A stretch of 64,000 nucleotides of DNA, taken from the NCBI RefSeq assembly GCF_017743735.1, contig NZ_JAGHRO010000001.1, forward strand, positions 124,001 through 188,000. The letters run 5' to 3'. How positions within the stretch are numbered: position 1 is the stretch's first letter; each line of letters begins with the position of its first letter. The notes under the pieces were generated by a model. It made no database searches. It was given only the letters and a program-made list of their open reading frames with translations, and was not told the origin of the DNA. This document shows, piece after piece, positions 25,439 to 35,821 of the stretch. Position numbers and translations under genes: made by a program. The DNA comes from Shimia sp. R9_2. GTDB taxonomy: Bacteria > Pseudomonadota > Alphaproteobacteria > Rhodobacterales > Rhodobacteraceae.

Positions 25439-25638
25439 CAGTGAACCTTAATACCTAGCAATTTTGTCACCTTTTCTCGCGTAAGAGCCAAAGAGTCAAT
25501 TGACGCAAATGTCGCAAGATCGACCGGACGCCCCTGCCCCGCAGCCCACAGGGAGATCATCTTCCAAAAAATCTGCAACGACTGTAGCGGGTCGGCTACG
25601 CCTCCGGCGCACTGGTGGAGACCAAGCGTTTCAGACAT
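25438..25638 (-). CDS. Possible 66-residue leader gene coupled to the MauG-like gene
   Basis: A 66-codon frame beginning MSETLGLHQCAGGVADPLQS and ending KVTKLLGIKVH. Its stop overlaps the ATG of the dihaem gene as TGATG, the kind of overlap seen in coupled genes, and nothing else explains this 200-base stretch. No clear ribosome binding site precedes its ATG, there is no signal peptide or metal motif, and I recognise no family. It could be non-coding leader sequence that happens to be open. Confidence 0.35.
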   Translation of the reverse strand: MSETLGLHQCAGGVADPLQSLQIFWKMISLWAAGQGRPVDLATFASIDSLALTREKVTKLLGIKVH

Positions 25639-25668
25639 TCAGGACGATGCTTTAAGCAAACAAGCAAG

Positions 25669-25701
25669 AAAAAAGGCCGCCCCTTGGGACGGCCCTTTCA
25701 A
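25669..25701 (-). terminator. Terminator of the enoyl-CoA hydratase gene
   Basis: On the minus strand, AAAGGGCCGTCCC pairs with GGGGCGGCCTTTTTT and ends in a T-run. Confidence 0.85.
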
Positions 25702-25717
25702 AAGACTGCGCGTAGGT

Positions 25718-26494
25718 TCAGCGATCGCGGAACTGTGGCTCGCGCTTTTCAACGAAGGCGGCCATGCCCTCTTTTTGATCCTCTGTGGCAAACAACGAGT
25801 GGAACGCGCGGCGTTCAAACAGCAGGCCCTCACGCAGGGTGGTTTCAAAGCTGCGGTTCACCGCTTCTTTGGCCGTTTGAGACGCGATCAGGGACTTCTC
25901 AGCGATCTTCTGGGCCGCGCCCATCGCCTCTTCCATCAGCTTCTTGGGCGCCACAACGCGGCTCACAAGACCTGCGCGCTCTGCCTCAGCTGCATCCATG
26001 AAACGCCCTGTCAGGTTCATGTCCATGGACTTTGCCTTGCCCACGGCGCGGGTCAGACGCTGGCTGCCGCCAATTCCGGCGATCACACCGAGGTTGATCT
26101 CAGGTTGGCCAAATTTCGCGTTCTCGGCCGCGATGATAAAGTCGCAGGCCATTGCCAGCTCACAGCCGCCGCCCAGCGCATAGCCGGACACAGCCGCGAT
26201 CACCGGCTTGCGAATGTCCTGAATGCGGTCGCCAAATTCGGCAAAGAGGTTGGAGAGGTTCACATCCGCGAAGCTCATCTCCGACATCTCTTTGATGTCA
26301 GCCCCCGCGGCAAAGGCTTTCTCCGAACCCGTGATCACGATGCAGCGCACCTTGTCGTTCTGGTCCGCGCTTTGCAGCGCCGTAAGCAGCTCGCCCACCA
26401 GCTGTTGGCTGAGCGCATTGAGCGCGTCAGGACGGTTGAGCTTGATAAGGGCGACGTGGTCTTCAATTTCGACGATGATCGTCTCAAAAGCCAT
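25718..26494 (-). CDS. Enoyl-CoA hydratase (crotonase family)
   Basis: A 258-residue crotonase-fold enzyme that hydrates trans-2-enoyl-CoA in beta-oxidation or related acyl-CoA pathways. The oxyanion-hole and catalytic blocks are [26 protein letters not shown] (first Glu) and [20 protein letters not shown] (second Glu); both glutamates of true hydratases are present. I chose the ATG at 26494 ([20 protein letters not shown]); an in-frame ATG five codons upstream is less likely. The C-terminal [17 protein letters not shown] is typical of short-chain hydratases. Closed by its own terminator. Confidence 0.92.
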   Translation of the reverse strand: MAFETIIVEIEDHVALIKLNRPDALNALSQQLVGELLTALQSADQNDKVRCIVITGSEKAFAAGADIKEMSEMSFADVNLSNLFAEFGDRIQDIRKPVIAAVSGYALGGGCELAMACDFIIAAENAKFGQPEINLGVIAGIGGSQRLTRAVGKAKSMDMNLTGRFMDAAEAERAGLVSRVVAPKKLMEEAMGAAQKIAEKSLIASQTAKEAVNRSFETTLREGLLFERRAFHSLFATEDQKEGMAAFVEKREPQFRDR

Positions 26495-26557
26495 GAGTGA
26501 TGCTTTCATTGTTCCGGTCAGGAGTGATTCCTTACCATTTGAGGCAATTCGATCAAG

Positions 26558-27409
26558 CTATCTTTGGCATTGCGCACAATAGAAGGATGAGCGGCCGGAT
26601 TGGGTGATTCGGCTTATTTTGCTTGTGCAGTCTGGGGTTTTGCAGGATTCGCCCTCCCGCCCGTAGACGTCAAAGCTGTGTTGAAAATATCCCAGTTCCC
26701 CGTCCGCCTGACGAAAGTCCCGCAGGGAGCTGCCGCCTGCCTCAATGGCCTCTGCCAGCACCTGTCGGATGATGGGCACAAGGGACTGTGCCCGGGCCTT
26801 GGAAATCGCCCCTGCCTTGCGTTTTGGCGCTATCCCTGCGCGGTAGAGCGCTTCGCAGACATAGATATTGCCCAGACCGGCCACGATGCGCTGATCCAGA
26901 AGCGCGGATTTGATTGGCGTGTTGCGCCCTGCGAGCCGCTCCACAAGGTAGGACTCGTGAAAATCATTGCCCAGAGGCTCCGGCCCGAGTTTGGCCAGAA
27001 GCGGGTGGGTTTCGGTGTTGTCAGCGGGCAGCAGATCCATCGCCCCAAACCGGCGTGGATCGTTGAAGGTGATGCGCGCGCCATTGTCCATGTCAAAGAC
27101 CACGTGATCGTGTTTCTCAGCCTTTGGGTGGTCATGCACAAATTGCCCCAGAGGGTCGCCCGACACCGTCATGCGCCCGGACATGCCAAGGTGAATGAGC
27201 AGGGATTCCTCGGTGTCGAGATCGGCCAGAATGTATTTGGAGCGGCGGCGCAGCCGCAGGACCTTCGCTCCGGTCAGCCGCTCGGCCATACGCTCGGGAA
27301 ACGGCCAGCGCAGATCGGGACGGTTCACCGCCGCATTGGCAATCACCGCGCCCTCCATGGCGGGCTGCAGACCGCGGCGGACGGTTTCGACTTCGGGGAG
27401 TTCGGGCAT
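26558..27409 (-). CDS. mutM: Formamidopyrimidine-DNA glycosylase
   Basis: Excises 8-oxoguanine and FaPy lesions in base-excision repair. The 283-residue protein starts [16 protein letters not shown], so Pro2 and Glu3 are the catalytic N-terminus after Met removal; this fixes the start at 27409. The beta-hairpin Lys is in [11 protein letters not shown]. The C-terminus has the H2TH segment and a four-Cys zinc finger (CKTPDC, then CAQCQR). Divergent from ubiE. An enoyl-CoA hydratase gene follows after 63 bases. Confidence 0.96.
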   Translation of the reverse strand: MPELPEVETVRRGLQPAMEGAVIANAAVNRPDLRWPFPERMAERLTGAKVLRLRRRSKYILADLDTEESLLIHLGMSGRMTVSGDPLGQFVHDHPKAEKHDHVVFDMDNGARITFNDPRRFGAMDLLPADNTETHPLLAKLGPEPLGNDFHESYLVERLAGRNTPIKSALLDQRIVAGLGNIYVCEALYRAGIAPKRKAGAISKARAQSLVPIIRQVLAEAIEAGGSSLRDFRQADGELGYFQHSFDVYGREGESCKTPDCTSKISRITQSGRSSFYCAQCQR

Positions 27410-27492
27410 GATGGTCTGAATCCTTTGACTGCTCAGGACAATGCGCAAATTGGGCAGTTAGAAGCAAGTCACCTTCTTGGCCCGCTCAGCGG

Positions 27493-27545
27493 GCCGCGCC
27501 CGACCTCCCCCACGGGAGGGCGCTTTGCTTCCTCCCGAGGTCGGG
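27493..27545 (+). repeat. Diverged copy of repeat family B
   Basis: Arms GCGCCCGACCTC and GAGGTCGGGCAC enclose an inner hairpin with CTCCCCCACGGGAG, the same two-level design as copies 1 and 2 but with a changed outer stem. It lies between divergent mutM and ubiE. Confidence 0.5.
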
Positions 27546-27634
27546 CACAGCCCTTTCCGCCTCTCACCAATTCGACGCATTGTACCCCTCCCGCACGCCC
27601 TATATGAAGAAGGCAACCAAGAGGATTGCGCGTG

Positions 27635-28384
27635 ATGGCGAACAACGACAACACCACCCATTTCGGCTTTGAAACGGTGCCGGAAAGCGAGAAAGCTGGC
27701 CGTGTGCAGGGCGTTTTTGGCTCGGTGGCTTCCAAATACGATGTGATGAACGACGTGATGTCGATGGGCATCCACCGCATCTGGAAAGACGCGATGATGG
27801 ATTGGCTGGCGCCGCGCCCCGGGCAGAAGCTGCTCGATGTGGCGGGCGGCACCGGCGACATTTCCTTCAAATTCCTCAAACGTGCGGGCCACGGCCATGC
27901 CACGGTGTGTGACCTCACAGAGCCAATGCTGGTGGAAGGGCGCAAACGCGCCGAGGCCGACCATATGGCCGAGAGCCTTGACTGGGTGGTGGGCGACGCC
28001 ATGGCGCTGCCGTTTCCGGACAACAGCTTTGATGTTTACACCATCAGCTTTGGCATCCGGAACGTGACCCGCCCGCAGGAGGCGCTGAACGAGGCGTTTC
28101 GTGTGCTCAAGCCCGGTGGCCGCCTGATGGTGCTGGAGTTTTCACAGATCCCAAATGAGCTGATGCAGAAGGCCTATGACCTCTATTCCTTCAACATCAT
28201 CCCGCGCATGGGGCAGGTGATCGCCAACGACCGCGACAGCTATCAGTATCTGGTGGAGAGCATCCGCAAATTCCCCGATCAGGACACCTTCCTGGATATG
28301 GTCAAGACCGCCGGATTTGAGAACGCCAAATACCGCAACCTGACCATGGGCATCGCGGCGCTGCATTCGGGCTGGAAACTGTGA
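27635..28384 (+). CDS. ubiE: Demethylmenaquinone/ubiquinone methyltransferase UbiE
   Basis: A 249-residue SAM-dependent C-methyltransferase of ubiquinone synthesis. SAM motif I is [13 protein letters not shown], with later [20 protein letters not shown] and [14 protein letters not shown] blocks specific to UbiE/COQ5. I chose the ATG at 27635 ([20 protein letters not shown]) with GAGG ten bases upstream. Its stop overlaps the GTG start of ubiB (GTGA), so the pair is translationally coupled. Confidence 0.95.
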   Translation: MANNDNTTHFGFETVPESEKAGRVQGVFGSVASKYDVMNDVMSMGIHRIWKDAMMDWLAPRPGQKLLDVAGGTGDISFKFLKRAGHGHATVCDLTEPMLVEGRKRAEADHMAESLDWVVGDAMALPFPDNSFDVYTISFGIRNVTRPQEALNEAFRVLKPGGRLMVLEFSQIPNELMQKAYDLYSFNIIPRMGQVIANDRDSYQYLVESIRKFPDQDTFLDMVKTAGFENAKYRNLTMGIAALHSGWKL

Positions 28385-29916
28385 GAGGCCCCCATAACAT
28401 CATCCGCCTGATCCGCACCGGCGCCACGCTGGAGCGCACCGGCGCCATGGGTGTGGTGCTGGATGCTTTTGAAGCCCCGCGCCATGTGCGTCTTGTGCTG
28501 CGCGGGCTCGCTTGGCCGTTTCAGTGGCTGGGCATCAAGGGCGATCCAGCGGCCCCGCCGCTGCCACGTGCGCTGACGGCGCTTGGCCCGGCCTACATCA
28601 AATTTGGTCAGGTGCTTTCCACCCGCCCCGATGTGGTGGGCGGTGATCTTGCCCAACAGCTGCGGGTGCTGCAGGACAAGCTGCCGCCCTTCTCTGTGGC
28701 AGAGGCCAAGGCCGCTGTGCAGCAGGAGCTGGGGGTGAATGCCGATGAGGTCTTCTCAGAGTTTTCAGAGCCGGTGGCGGCAGCCTCCATTGCGCAGGTT
28801 CACCGCGCACGGCTGGCAGAAACCGGAGAGGAAGTGGCGGTAAAAGTCCTGCGTCCGGGCATTGAGCGGGCGTTTCGCAAAGATGTGGATGCCTTCTATT
28901 TTGCCGCCAATATGATTGCCTCGCTGTCGCCCGCCTCGCGCCGTCTGCGCCCGATGGAGGTGATCGAGCACTTTGACGGGGTGGTCACCGGAGAGCTGGA
29001 CCTGCGGCTTGAATCCGCCTCCGCCAGCGAGTTTGCCGCGAACACCCAAGACGACGAGATGTTTCAGGTGCCCACGGTCAACTGGGGCTATTCGGCCAAA
29101 CGTGTGATGACGCTTGGCTGGGCCGAAGGTGTGCCGATTGGTGACAATGCGGCGCTAGATGCGGCCGGCCATGACCGTGCCAAGCTGGGGGCGCGGGTGC
29201 TGGAGCTGTTCCTCAATCATGCGCTGCGCGACGGCTATTTCCATGCGGACATGCATCAGGGCAACATGAAGGTCGCCGCCAATGGCGACATCATCGCCTA
29301 TGACTTCGGCATCATGGGGAACATCGACGAATACACCCGCCGGGTTTATGCGGAGATCCTGTTTGGCTTTATCCAGCGGGATTACAAACGTGTGGCCGAA
29401 GTGCATTTTGAGGCTGGATATGTGCCTGCGGATCGCGATGTGGATGAGTTTGCCCGCGCGCTGCGTGCGGTGGGAGAGCCGATTTTTGGCATGGATGCGA
29501 ACCGCATCTCCATGGGGCGTCTGCTCAATTACCTGTTTGAGGTGACCGAGCGCTTTGGCATGGAAACCCGCACCGAGCTGATTCTGCTGCAACGCACCAT
29601 GGTGGTGGTTGAAGGGGTCGCGCGCTCGCTGGATCCGCATCTCAACATCTGGGACGTCGCCAAACCTGTGGTCAGCGCCTACATCCAGAAAAGCATCGGC
29701 CCGCGCGCCTTGCTGAAAGATCTCGCCAAAACCGCACGGGTGATGACCCGCTTTGGTCCGCGACTGCCTGCGATGGTGGAGGCGGCGCTGATTGCGCAGT
29801 CCGAACAGAAAGACACCACGCCACCCAAAGTCTGGCCATGGGCGCTGTCCGGTGCTGCCGTGGGCGCGCTGGCCACCTCTGCGCTTGTTGTTCTGGGCTA
29901 TGGGGTCTGGCACTGA
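28381..29916 (+). CDS. ubiB: Ubiquinone biosynthesis regulatory kinase-like protein UbiB
   Basis: A 511-residue member of the ABC1/COQ8 atypical kinase family required for ubiquinone synthesis. Key features are the KxGQ motif in [14 protein letters not shown], the alanine-rich loop [13 protein letters not shown], the invariant Lys in [10 protein letters not shown], the catalytic FHADMHQGN and the metal motif AYDFGIMG. The C-terminus ends in a membrane helix ([17 protein letters not shown]), as is usual for inner-membrane UbiB. Start is the GTG at 28381 overlapping the ubiE stop. A terminator follows. Confidence 0.95.
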   Translation: MRGPHNIIRLIRTGATLERTGAMGVVLDAFEAPRHVRLVLRGLAWPFQWLGIKGDPAAPPLPRALTALGPAYIKFGQVLSTRPDVVGGDLAQQLRVLQDKLPPFSVAEAKAAVQQELGVNADEVFSEFSEPVAAASIAQVHRARLAETGEEVAVKVLRPGIERAFRKDVDAFYFAANMIASLSPASRRLRPMEVIEHFDGVVTGELDLRLESASASEFAANTQDDEMFQVPTVNWGYSAKRVMTLGWAEGVPIGDNAALDAAGHDRAKLGARVLELFLNHALRDGYFHADMHQGNMKVAANGDIIAYDFGIMGNIDEYTRRVYAEILFGFIQRDYKRVAEVHFEAGYVPADRDVDEFARALRAVGEPIFGMDANRISMGRLLNYLFEVTERFGMETRTELILLQRTMVVVEGVARSLDPHLNIWDVAKPVVSAYIQKSIGPRALLKDLAKTARVMTRFGPRLPAMVEAALIAQSEQKDTTPPKVWPWALSGAAVGALATSALVVLGYGVWH

Positions 29917-29960
29917 GCTGAGACGCGCCTCGCTCTCAAGCACCCTCCCCGCCAACACAA

Positions 29961-29991
29961 AAGAAGCGCCCATTGGGCGCTTCTCTTTTTT
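29961..29991. terminator. Bidirectional terminator between ubiB and dapA
   Basis: GAAGCGCCC-ATT-GGGCGCTTC with a T-run downstream and an A-rich flank upstream. It can stop both converging transcripts. Confidence 0.88.
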
Positions 29992-30019
29992 GGGCCGAAG
30001 CCCGAATTTTCAAACGCTC

Positions 30020-30892
30020 TTAGAGCAGGCCAGCATGCGCCATCGCAGCGTCGATCTGTGCCTTGGTCGCGTCGGTCAGGCCGGTCAGCGGCAGGCGGAC
30101 TTCTTCGTTGCACAGGCCCAGACGGGACAGCGCGTATTTTGCGCCCACAAGGCCCGGCTCCACAAAGATTGCCTCATGCAGCGGCATCAGCTTGTCCTGA
30201 TACTCCAGCGCTTTGGCGTAATCGCCTGCGAGGGTGGCCGCTTGGAACTCGGCGCAGAGCTTGGGGGCCACGTTCGCTGTCACAGAAATGCAGCCCACGC
30301 CGCCATGGGCGTTAAAGCCAAGTGCGGTGGCATCTTCGCCGGAGAGTTGGACAAAGTCAGGGCCGCAAGTGGCGCGTTGCTGGCTCACGCGGGCCAGATC
30401 GCCGGTGGCGTCTTTCACGCCCACAATGCGCGGCAGCTTGGCCAGCTCGCCCATGGTTTCCGGCGTCATGTCGACCACCGAACGGCCCGGAATGTTGTAG
30501 ATGATGATCGGCAGGGCACAGCAATCGTGGATCGCGGTGAAATGCGCAATCAGGCCACGCTGGGTGGGCTTGTTGTAGTAAGGCGTCACCACAAGGATGG
30601 CGTCCGCACCGACTTTTTCCGCATGTTGCGCCAGATGGATGGCTTCGAGCGTGTTGTTGGAGCCGGCGCCCGCGATCACCGGTACACGGCCCGCAGCAGC
30701 GCGCACCACTTCTTCCACCACGGCTTCATGTTCGGCGTGGCTCAGGGTGGGGCTTTCACCGGTGGTGCCAACCGGCACAAAGCCGTTGGTGCCTTCACCG
30801 ATGTGCCACTCCACCAGTTTCTTGAGCGTTTCCAAATCCAGCTCGCCGTTCGTGAACGGCGTGACGAGTGCGGGGTAAGACCCTTTGAACAT
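30020..30892 (-). CDS. dapA: 4-hydroxy-tetrahydrodipicolinate synthase
   Basis: Condenses pyruvate with aspartate semialdehyde as the first step of the lysine/diaminopimelate branch. The 290-residue TIM-barrel protein has [17 protein letters not shown] (substrate loop), [14 protein letters not shown] (catalytic Tyr) and [13 protein letters not shown] with the Schiff-base Lys. Length matches the family. Single gene, convergent with ubiB. Confidence 0.96.
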   Translation of the reverse strand: MFKGSYPALVTPFTNGELDLETLKKLVEWHIGEGTNGFVPVGTTGESPTLSHAEHEAVVEEVVRAAAGRVPVIAGAGSNNTLEAIHLAQHAEKVGADAILVVTPYYNKPTQRGLIAHFTAIHDCCALPIIIYNIPGRSVVDMTPETMGELAKLPRIVGVKDATGDLARVSQQRATCGPDFVQLSGEDATALGFNAHGGVGCISVTANVAPKLCAEFQAATLAGDYAKALEYQDKLMPLHEAIFVEPGLVGAKYALSRLGLCNEEVRLPLTGLTDATKAQIDAAMAHAGLL

Positions 30893-31047
30893 GGCACGCT
30901 CCTTTGTTTTGCGCAGCTGGGCGGAATTGCCCGTGGTGTGAAATCGCGCGGACCCTAGCGGTAAGTTGCCCGCTTGCCAAGATTGTGAGTTGAGGCTGGG
31001 GAAGGCGCGTCGTATCGTGCGGGTTCTATCCTGTTTGGCATGGGAAA

Positions 31048-33009
31048 ATGCAAGCCATGTTGCGTCTTTTTCTGACAGTTGTTGTGGCCTTGCTTATGGC
31101 CCTGCCCGCCTCCGCCCAGCATCGCGAGGAGCTGCGCGCGGCAATGAGCGCTGTGCGCGCCAAGGATTGGGCCGCCGCCGCGCGGGCCGTGCGCAACTCC
31201 GATCAGGTGGCGCGTGACATCGTGGAATGGCATCGCCTGCGCGCTGGCGAAGGCAGCCCCGATCAGGTGCTCGCCTTTCTGGACCGGCGCGGCGACTGGC
31301 CCGGCCTGCCCTATCTGCGCAAGCAATCAGAGGCGGGTTTTGCGGATGTGAGCCACCGGATGGGCATGTCATTCTTTGTGCACGGGCCTGCGCAGACGGC
31401 GGAAGGCGCGCTGGCGCAGGCGCGGGTGCTGGAGCAGGCCGGAGAGGCCGGCACCGCAGAGGCCGGGATCGTGCTGGCCTGGCGCACCATGGCGATGAAT
31501 GCCCAGACCAAAGCAGATTTTCTGGACCGCTACGGCAAGTTGCTGGCCCCGCATCACACTGCGCGGCTGGATGCGATGCTGTGGAAAAACTGGGAAAGCA
31601 ATGCCGAGGCGATGTATCCCCATGTGTCGGAGGGCTGGGTTGCGCTGGCCAAGGCGCGGCTGGGACTGCGCGCGATGGTCAACGGCGTTGACGGTCTGAT
31701 TGCGGCGGTACCTGCCAGCCTGCAGAATGACCCGGGACTGGCCCATGAGCGGTTTGTCTGGCGCCACCGCAAGGACCGCAACGACAGTGCGATTGAGCTG
31801 ATCCTGGCGCGCAGCAAGGCGGGCACATTGGGCGAGCCCGAAGAATGGGCCCCGCGCCGCCGCTCTCTCATGCGCAACCAGATGCGCGCGGGCAACTACC
31901 GCACCGCCTATGCGCTTGCCGCCAATCACCGGCTGACACCTGAGGCGGGTTATGCCTATGCCGATTGTGAGTGGCTGGCGGGCTATGTGGCGCTGCGCTA
32001 TCTGAACCGGCCGGAACAGGCCGCCGCGCATTTTTTGCGTTTTGCGCAAAGTGTGGAAACGCCGATTTCCCTTGGCCGGGCAGGTTATTGGATGGGCCGC
32101 GCTTATGAGGCCATGGGCGACACAGCCACCGCGCAGCAGGCCTATGTGGCTGGCGGCGCGCATCAGACAAGTTTCTACGGATTGCTCGCCGCTGAAAAAG
32201 CCGGGATCGCCTATGACCCATCCCTAAACGGTAATGAGCGCTTTCCGGACTGGCGCAAAGCGGCGTGGACAACCTCCAGCGTGCATAAGGCCGCACGGAT
32301 GTTCCTGGACGCTGGCGAACTGAGCCTTGCCGAGCGGTTTTGGGTGCATCTGAGCGAAACGCAGGACCGCACCGCTTTGGGGCAGATGGGCCAGATGGCG
32401 CTGGATCTGAACCAGCCACATGTGGCGGTGATGTTGGGCAAACAGATGGTGCGCATGGGTGTCACCCTGCCCGGCCCCTATTATCCGCTGCATCCGCTCA
32501 CCGATCAGAGCCTGCCGGTGGCAGATGAGCTGTCGCTCGCGATTGCGCGGCGCGAAAGCGAGTTTGATCCGGTGGTGGTGAGCCACGCCGGGGCGCGCGG
32601 GTTGATGCAGTTGATGCCCGGCACCGCGCGTGATGTCTCAAGAGATGTGGGCGAGGTCTACGTTCTGGGCAATCTCACTGCGGATCCGGCCTATAACGCG
32701 CGCCTTGGCAGCGCCTTTCTGGCCAGCCTGTCTGAGGATTTTAACGGCAATATCATCATGATTGCTGCCGCTTACAACGCGGGCCCAAGCCGTCCGACAC
32801 GCTGGATGGCCACCAATGGCGATCCGCGTGGCGGCTCGACCGAGGCGATGATCGACTGGATCGAGCTGATCCCGTTCAACGAGACCCGAAACTATGTGAT
32901 GCGCGTGGCGGAAAGCCTGCCGGTCTATCGCGCACGGCTTGGCAAAGACCCGCATCCGGTGCCCTTTGGCCGCGAGATCGTGGGCGGCACCATCCAGCGC
33001 TTGAACTAA
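31048..33009 (+). CDS. Soluble lytic transglycosylase (Slt70-like)
   Basis: A 653-residue periplasmic murein lytic transglycosylase that cleaves peptidoglycan with formation of 1,6-anhydro ends. The signal peptide is [20 protein letters not shown] (cleaved before QHREEL). A long alpha-helical superhelical U-domain fills residues 25-480. The catalytic SLT domain has [20 protein letters not shown] with the general-acid Glu, [14 protein letters not shown] and [15 protein letters not shown]. The ATG at 31048 is used; a second ATG three codons later is equally possible. Its last bases overlap the convergent DMT transporter gene. Confidence 0.93.
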   Translation: MQAMLRLFLTVVVALLMALPASAQHREELRAAMSAVRAKDWAAAARAVRNSDQVARDIVEWHRLRAGEGSPDQVLAFLDRRGDWPGLPYLRKQSEAGFADVSHRMGMSFFVHGPAQTAEGALAQARVLEQAGEAGTAEAGIVLAWRTMAMNAQTKADFLDRYGKLLAPHHTARLDAMLWKNWESNAEAMYPHVSEGWVALAKARLGLRAMVNGVDGLIAAVPASLQNDPGLAHERFVWRHRKDRNDSAIELILARSKAGTLGEPEEWAPRRRSLMRNQMRAGNYRTAYALAANHRLTPEAGYAYADCEWLAGYVALRYLNRPEQAAAHFLRFAQSVETPISLGRAGYWMGRAYEAMGDTATAQQAYVAGGAHQTSFYGLLAAEKAGIAYDPSLNGNERFPDWRKAAWTTSSVHKAARMFLDAGELSLAERFWVHLSETQDRTALGQMGQMALDLNQPHVAVMLGKQMVRMGVTLPGPYYPLHPLTDQSLPVADELSLAIARRESEFDPVVVSHAGARGLMQLMPGTARDVSRDVGEVYVLGNLTADPAYNARLGSAFLASLSEDFNGNIIMIAAAYNAGPSRPTRWMATNGDPRGGSTEAMIDWIELIPFNETRNYVMRVAESLPVYRARLGKDPHPVPFGREIVGGTIQRLN

Positions 33010-33872
33010 GCCGCCTGCCGTTCGCGCCACCATGTGAACAGCCCCGCCGCCAGCACAATCGCTGCGCCAATGGCCACGTTGAGCCGCAGCGTCTCGCCAA
33101 ACACGGCCATGCCAAGCGCGGCGGCAAAGGGCAGTTGCAGATAGGCAAAGGGCTGTACCGCGCTGGCCTCAGCCACCTCATAGGTGCGGATCAGCAGCCA
33201 ATGGCCCGCGACCCCGCTCACGCAGAGCGTGCCCATCCAGGTCCAATCCGGCGCGGCAATCGGCTCCCAGTAAAACACGCCAATGGCGGTCATCACCACA
33301 CAGCCGACAACGCCGGTGTAAAAGAAACTGGTCTGCGCGCTGTCTTTGCGCGCCACATAGCGGGTCATCAGGCCATAGACGGCAAACATCAGCGCCCCCA
33401 GAAGCGGCACGGCGGCCACGGGGCTGAACACGCCGGAGCCGGGTTTCAGGATGATCATCACACCAACAGCCCCGAACCCAATGGCCAGCCAGCGCCGCCA
33501 GCCGACGCGCTCGCCCAGCACAGGGCCGGAGAGCGCCGCGATCATCAGCGGGTAGCAGATGAAAATGGCATGGGTCTCGGTGAGCCCGAGCAGGGTAAAG
33601 GCTAGCACAGTGACGCAGATTTCCAGCGCCAGCAGCGCGCCGCGGCCGATCTGCAACCACGGAAACGCCGTGCGCGCCACCTTGCGCAGACCGCCGCTTT
33701 GACGCGCAGACAAAGCAATCACAAACAGCGCGAAAAACCAGTAGCGGATCATCACCACGAGGTAGGTGTTATATTCGCCGGCCAGATGCCGCGAGATGCC
33801 ATCTTGCAGCGCAAAGACCAGCGTGGTGAGCGACATCAACAGGATGCCAAGACGGTTGTTGGCGGCGCTCAT
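33006..33872 (-). CDS. DMT/EamA family transporter
   Basis: A 288-residue inner-membrane protein with about ten hydrophobic helices arranged as two EamA repeats (first near residues 8-135, second near 145-285). Blocks such as LGLTETHAIFICYPLMIAAL and SAVQPFAYLQLPFAAALGMA are typical of the drug/metabolite transporter superfamily. Substrate cannot be read from sequence. The ATG at 33872 overlaps the end of mnmD, giving a coupled pair; an ATG six codons upstream is less likely. Confidence 0.85.
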   Translation of the reverse strand: MSAANNRLGILLMSLTTLVFALQDGISRHLAGEYNTYLVVMIRYWFFALFVIALSARQSGGLRKVARTAFPWLQIGRGALLALEICVTVLAFTLLGLTETHAIFICYPLMIAALSGPVLGERVGWRRWLAIGFGAVGVMIILKPGSGVFSPVAAVPLLGALMFAVYGLMTRYVARKDSAQTSFFYTGVVGCVVMTAIGVFYWEPIAAPDWTWMGTLCVSGVAGHWLLIRTYEVAEASAVQPFAYLQLPFAAALGMAVFGETLRLNVAIGAAIVLAAGLFTWWRERQAA

Positions 33873-34549
33873 GCGGCGGGTTTCACACATTGGGTCATGT
33901 GACGCTTCCGGCCAAAACCCGGAATGCGCGTGACCGTAAAGCCTGCGGCCTCAAGATTGCGGCGCACAAAGCCTGCCGCCGTGTAGGTCGCCGCCGTGCC
34001 CCCCGCTTTGGTGTGTGTGCCCACCTGCGCCAGCAAAGCCTCATCCCAGAGCTCGGGGTTTTTGGCCGGGGAAAACCCATCGAGAAACCAAGCATCCGCT
34101 TCAAAATTCAGGGCTGCGAGGGTCTCGCGCGCATCGCCAACCACCACCTGGGCCTCAATGCCGTCAAGCATGGCCAGCGTTGGATCTTCGCGATACGCCG
34201 CAACCAAACGGTCCGCATAGTCGCCTAGCTCAGGGAAAGCCGCCAGCGCGCGCGCCATTTCATCCGCACTCATCGGGAAAGCCTCAAAAGAGGTGAAACG
34301 CAGCGGGCCTTGCGCCCCCGCCTGATCCCAGGCCATCCATGTGGTCAAGAGGTTCAGCCCGGTGCCAAAGCCCAGCTCCGCAATGTGAAACCCCGGGGCA
34401 AAGCGCGCGGGCAGATCATTGCCTGCCAGAAACACATGGCGCGTCTCGGCCAGCCCATTGTCGAGGCTGAAGTAAGGGTCATCAAAACGTGTGGACACAG
34501 GAATGGCATCCTGCCGCCATTCAAGATCCGCCTGCTGGTCGCTCATCAT
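33869..34549 (-). CDS. mnmD: tRNA mnm5s2U methyltransferase, MnmD (MnmC N-domain only)
   Basis: A 226-residue SAM-dependent methyltransferase equivalent to the N-terminal half of E. coli MnmC. SAM motif I is IAELGFGTGLNLL, followed by LRFTSFEAFPMSADEM and the catalytic block ADAWFLDGFSPAKNPELWD, diagnostic of the MnmC(m)/MnmD family. It performs the last methylation of wobble uridine (nm5 to mnm5) in some tRNAs. Start is one of two adjacent ATGs (34549/34546). The FAD-dependent partner domain is a separate, divergent gene 84 bases away, so MnmC is split here. Confidence 0.92.
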   Translation of the reverse strand: MMSDQQADLEWRQDAIPVSTRFDDPYFSLDNGLAETRHVFLAGNDLPARFAPGFHIAELGFGTGLNLLTTWMAWDQAGAQGPLRFTSFEAFPMSADEMARALAAFPELGDYADRLVAAYREDPTLAMLDGIEAQVVVGDARETLAALNFEADAWFLDGFSPAKNPELWDEALLAQVGTHTKAGGTAATYTAAGFVRRNLEAAGFTVTRIPGFGRKRHMTQCVKPAA

Positions 34550-34633
34550 GCTTTGCCTTATGGAGGTGTGCGCGGCATTTGACCACAAACGCGCGCTTTG
34601 GCAATGGGCATCAACGCAGACAAGGATGGGACC

Positions 34634-35668
34634 ATGGTGGATGTAACGGTGATGGGCGCGGGGGCCTTTGGGCTGTCGGTGGCTTGGGCCTGCGCGAAAC
34701 GCGGTGCCAAGGTGCGGGTGATTGACCCCAATGGCGTGGGCGCTGGAGCCAGCGGCGGTCTGGTGGGCGCATTGGCGCCGCACACGCCTGAGAACTGGAA
34801 CGTCAAAAAGGCCTTTCAATTTCAGAGCCTGATCATGGCGGAAGGCTGGTGGGCCGAGGTGGAGGCCGCAGGTGGGGTGAGCGCAGGCTATGGCCGCACC
34901 GGGCGCATTCAGCCGATCCGCGACGCGCACGCGCTGACACTGGCCAAGGCCCGCGCGGAAAGCGCCAAGGCGCTCTGGCAGGGCAAAGCCCTCTGGGAGG
35001 TTGTGCCGCAGGACAGCCTTGGGGACTGGGCCCCAATCAGCCCCACCGGCTGGCTCATTCATGACACGCTGACCGGCCGCATGTTCCCACGCCGCGCCTG
35101 TGCAGCACTGGCCGCCGCGCTCCGCGCAAAGGGGGCCGAGATCACCAAAGAGGGCAGGCCGCAGGGCAAAGTGGTCTGGGCCACCGGCTATGAAGGCTTG
35201 CTGGCGCTGTCAGAAGAGATGGGCAAAGCGGTTGGCAATGGCGTCAAAGGTCAGGCGGCGCTGTTGCGGCTGGACCAGTCACAAGCGCCGCAGCTCTTTG
35301 CCGATGCGGTGCATATCGTGCCCCATGCGGATGGCACGGTGGCCATTGGCTCCACCAGCGAACGTGAGTTTGACGATGCCACCAGCACCGATGCCCAGCT
35401 TGATGAGGTGCTCGCACGCGCCTATGCGGCGGTGCCTGCGCTCAAAGACGCCGAGGTGATCGAACGCTGGGCCGGTGTGCGCCCGCGCGCCAAAAGCCGC
35501 GCGCCGATGCTCGGCGAACACCCCACCCGCAGCGGGGAATTTATCGCCAATGGGGGCTTTAAAATCGGCTTTGGCATGGGACCAAAAGCCGGAGAAGTGA
35601 TGGCGGATCTGGTGCTTGAGAGCAAAGACGCCGTGCCCGACGCCTTCCGCCCTGAAGCTTCGCTCTAG
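34634..35668 (+). CDS. FAD-dependent oxidoreductase, probable separate MnmC oxidase
   Basis: A 344-residue D-amino-acid-oxidase-fold flavoprotein. The N-terminal FAD site is VTVMGAGAFGLSVAWACAKR, and the C-terminal block RPRAKSRAPMLGE closes the active site. It stands head-to-head with mnmD, and its sequence pattern GVGAGASGGLVGALAPHTPE resembles the FAD half of MnmC, which removes the carboxymethyl group from cmnm5U. Function as the tRNA oxidase is inferred from this context; a glycine/sarcosine-oxidase-like role is possible. The ATG at 34634 follows AAGGA by 7 bases and gives the expected N-terminus. Confidence 0.75.
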   Translation: MVDVTVMGAGAFGLSVAWACAKRGAKVRVIDPNGVGAGASGGLVGALAPHTPENWNVKKAFQFQSLIMAEGWWAEVEAAGGVSAGYGRTGRIQPIRDAHALTLAKARAESAKALWQGKALWEVVPQDSLGDWAPISPTGWLIHDTLTGRMFPRRACAALAAALRAKGAEITKEGRPQGKVVWATGYEGLLALSEEMGKAVGNGVKGQAALLRLDQSQAPQLFADAVHIVPHADGTVAIGSTSEREFDDATSTDAQLDEVLARAYAAVPALKDAEVIERWAGVRPRAKSRAPMLGEHPTRSGEFIANGGFKIGFGMGPKAGEVMADLVLESKDAVPDAFRPEASL

Positions 35669-35698
35669 CCTAGCGTCCTTGCAATCCGATCACATGGG

Positions 35699-35778
35699 CG
35701 GCGAAGCCGACCAGCCCCCGACCCTCCCCACGGGAGGGGGCTTCACCCGACCCAGGGCCGGGAGCTGGTCTATGAGAC
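35699..35778 (+). repeat. Structured intergenic repeat, family B, copy 2
   Basis: CGGCGAAGCCGACCAGCCCC and the rest are nearly identical to copy 1 at 13821-13903, including the inner CTCCCCACGGGAG hairpin. Differences in the outer stem largely keep pairing. It lies between the convergent oxidoreductase and FMN reductase genes. Confidence 0.75.
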
Positions 35779-35821
35779 CGTTTTCACGCGTTGCACGGCT
35801 GTGGCACGATGCTGCCTCGCC

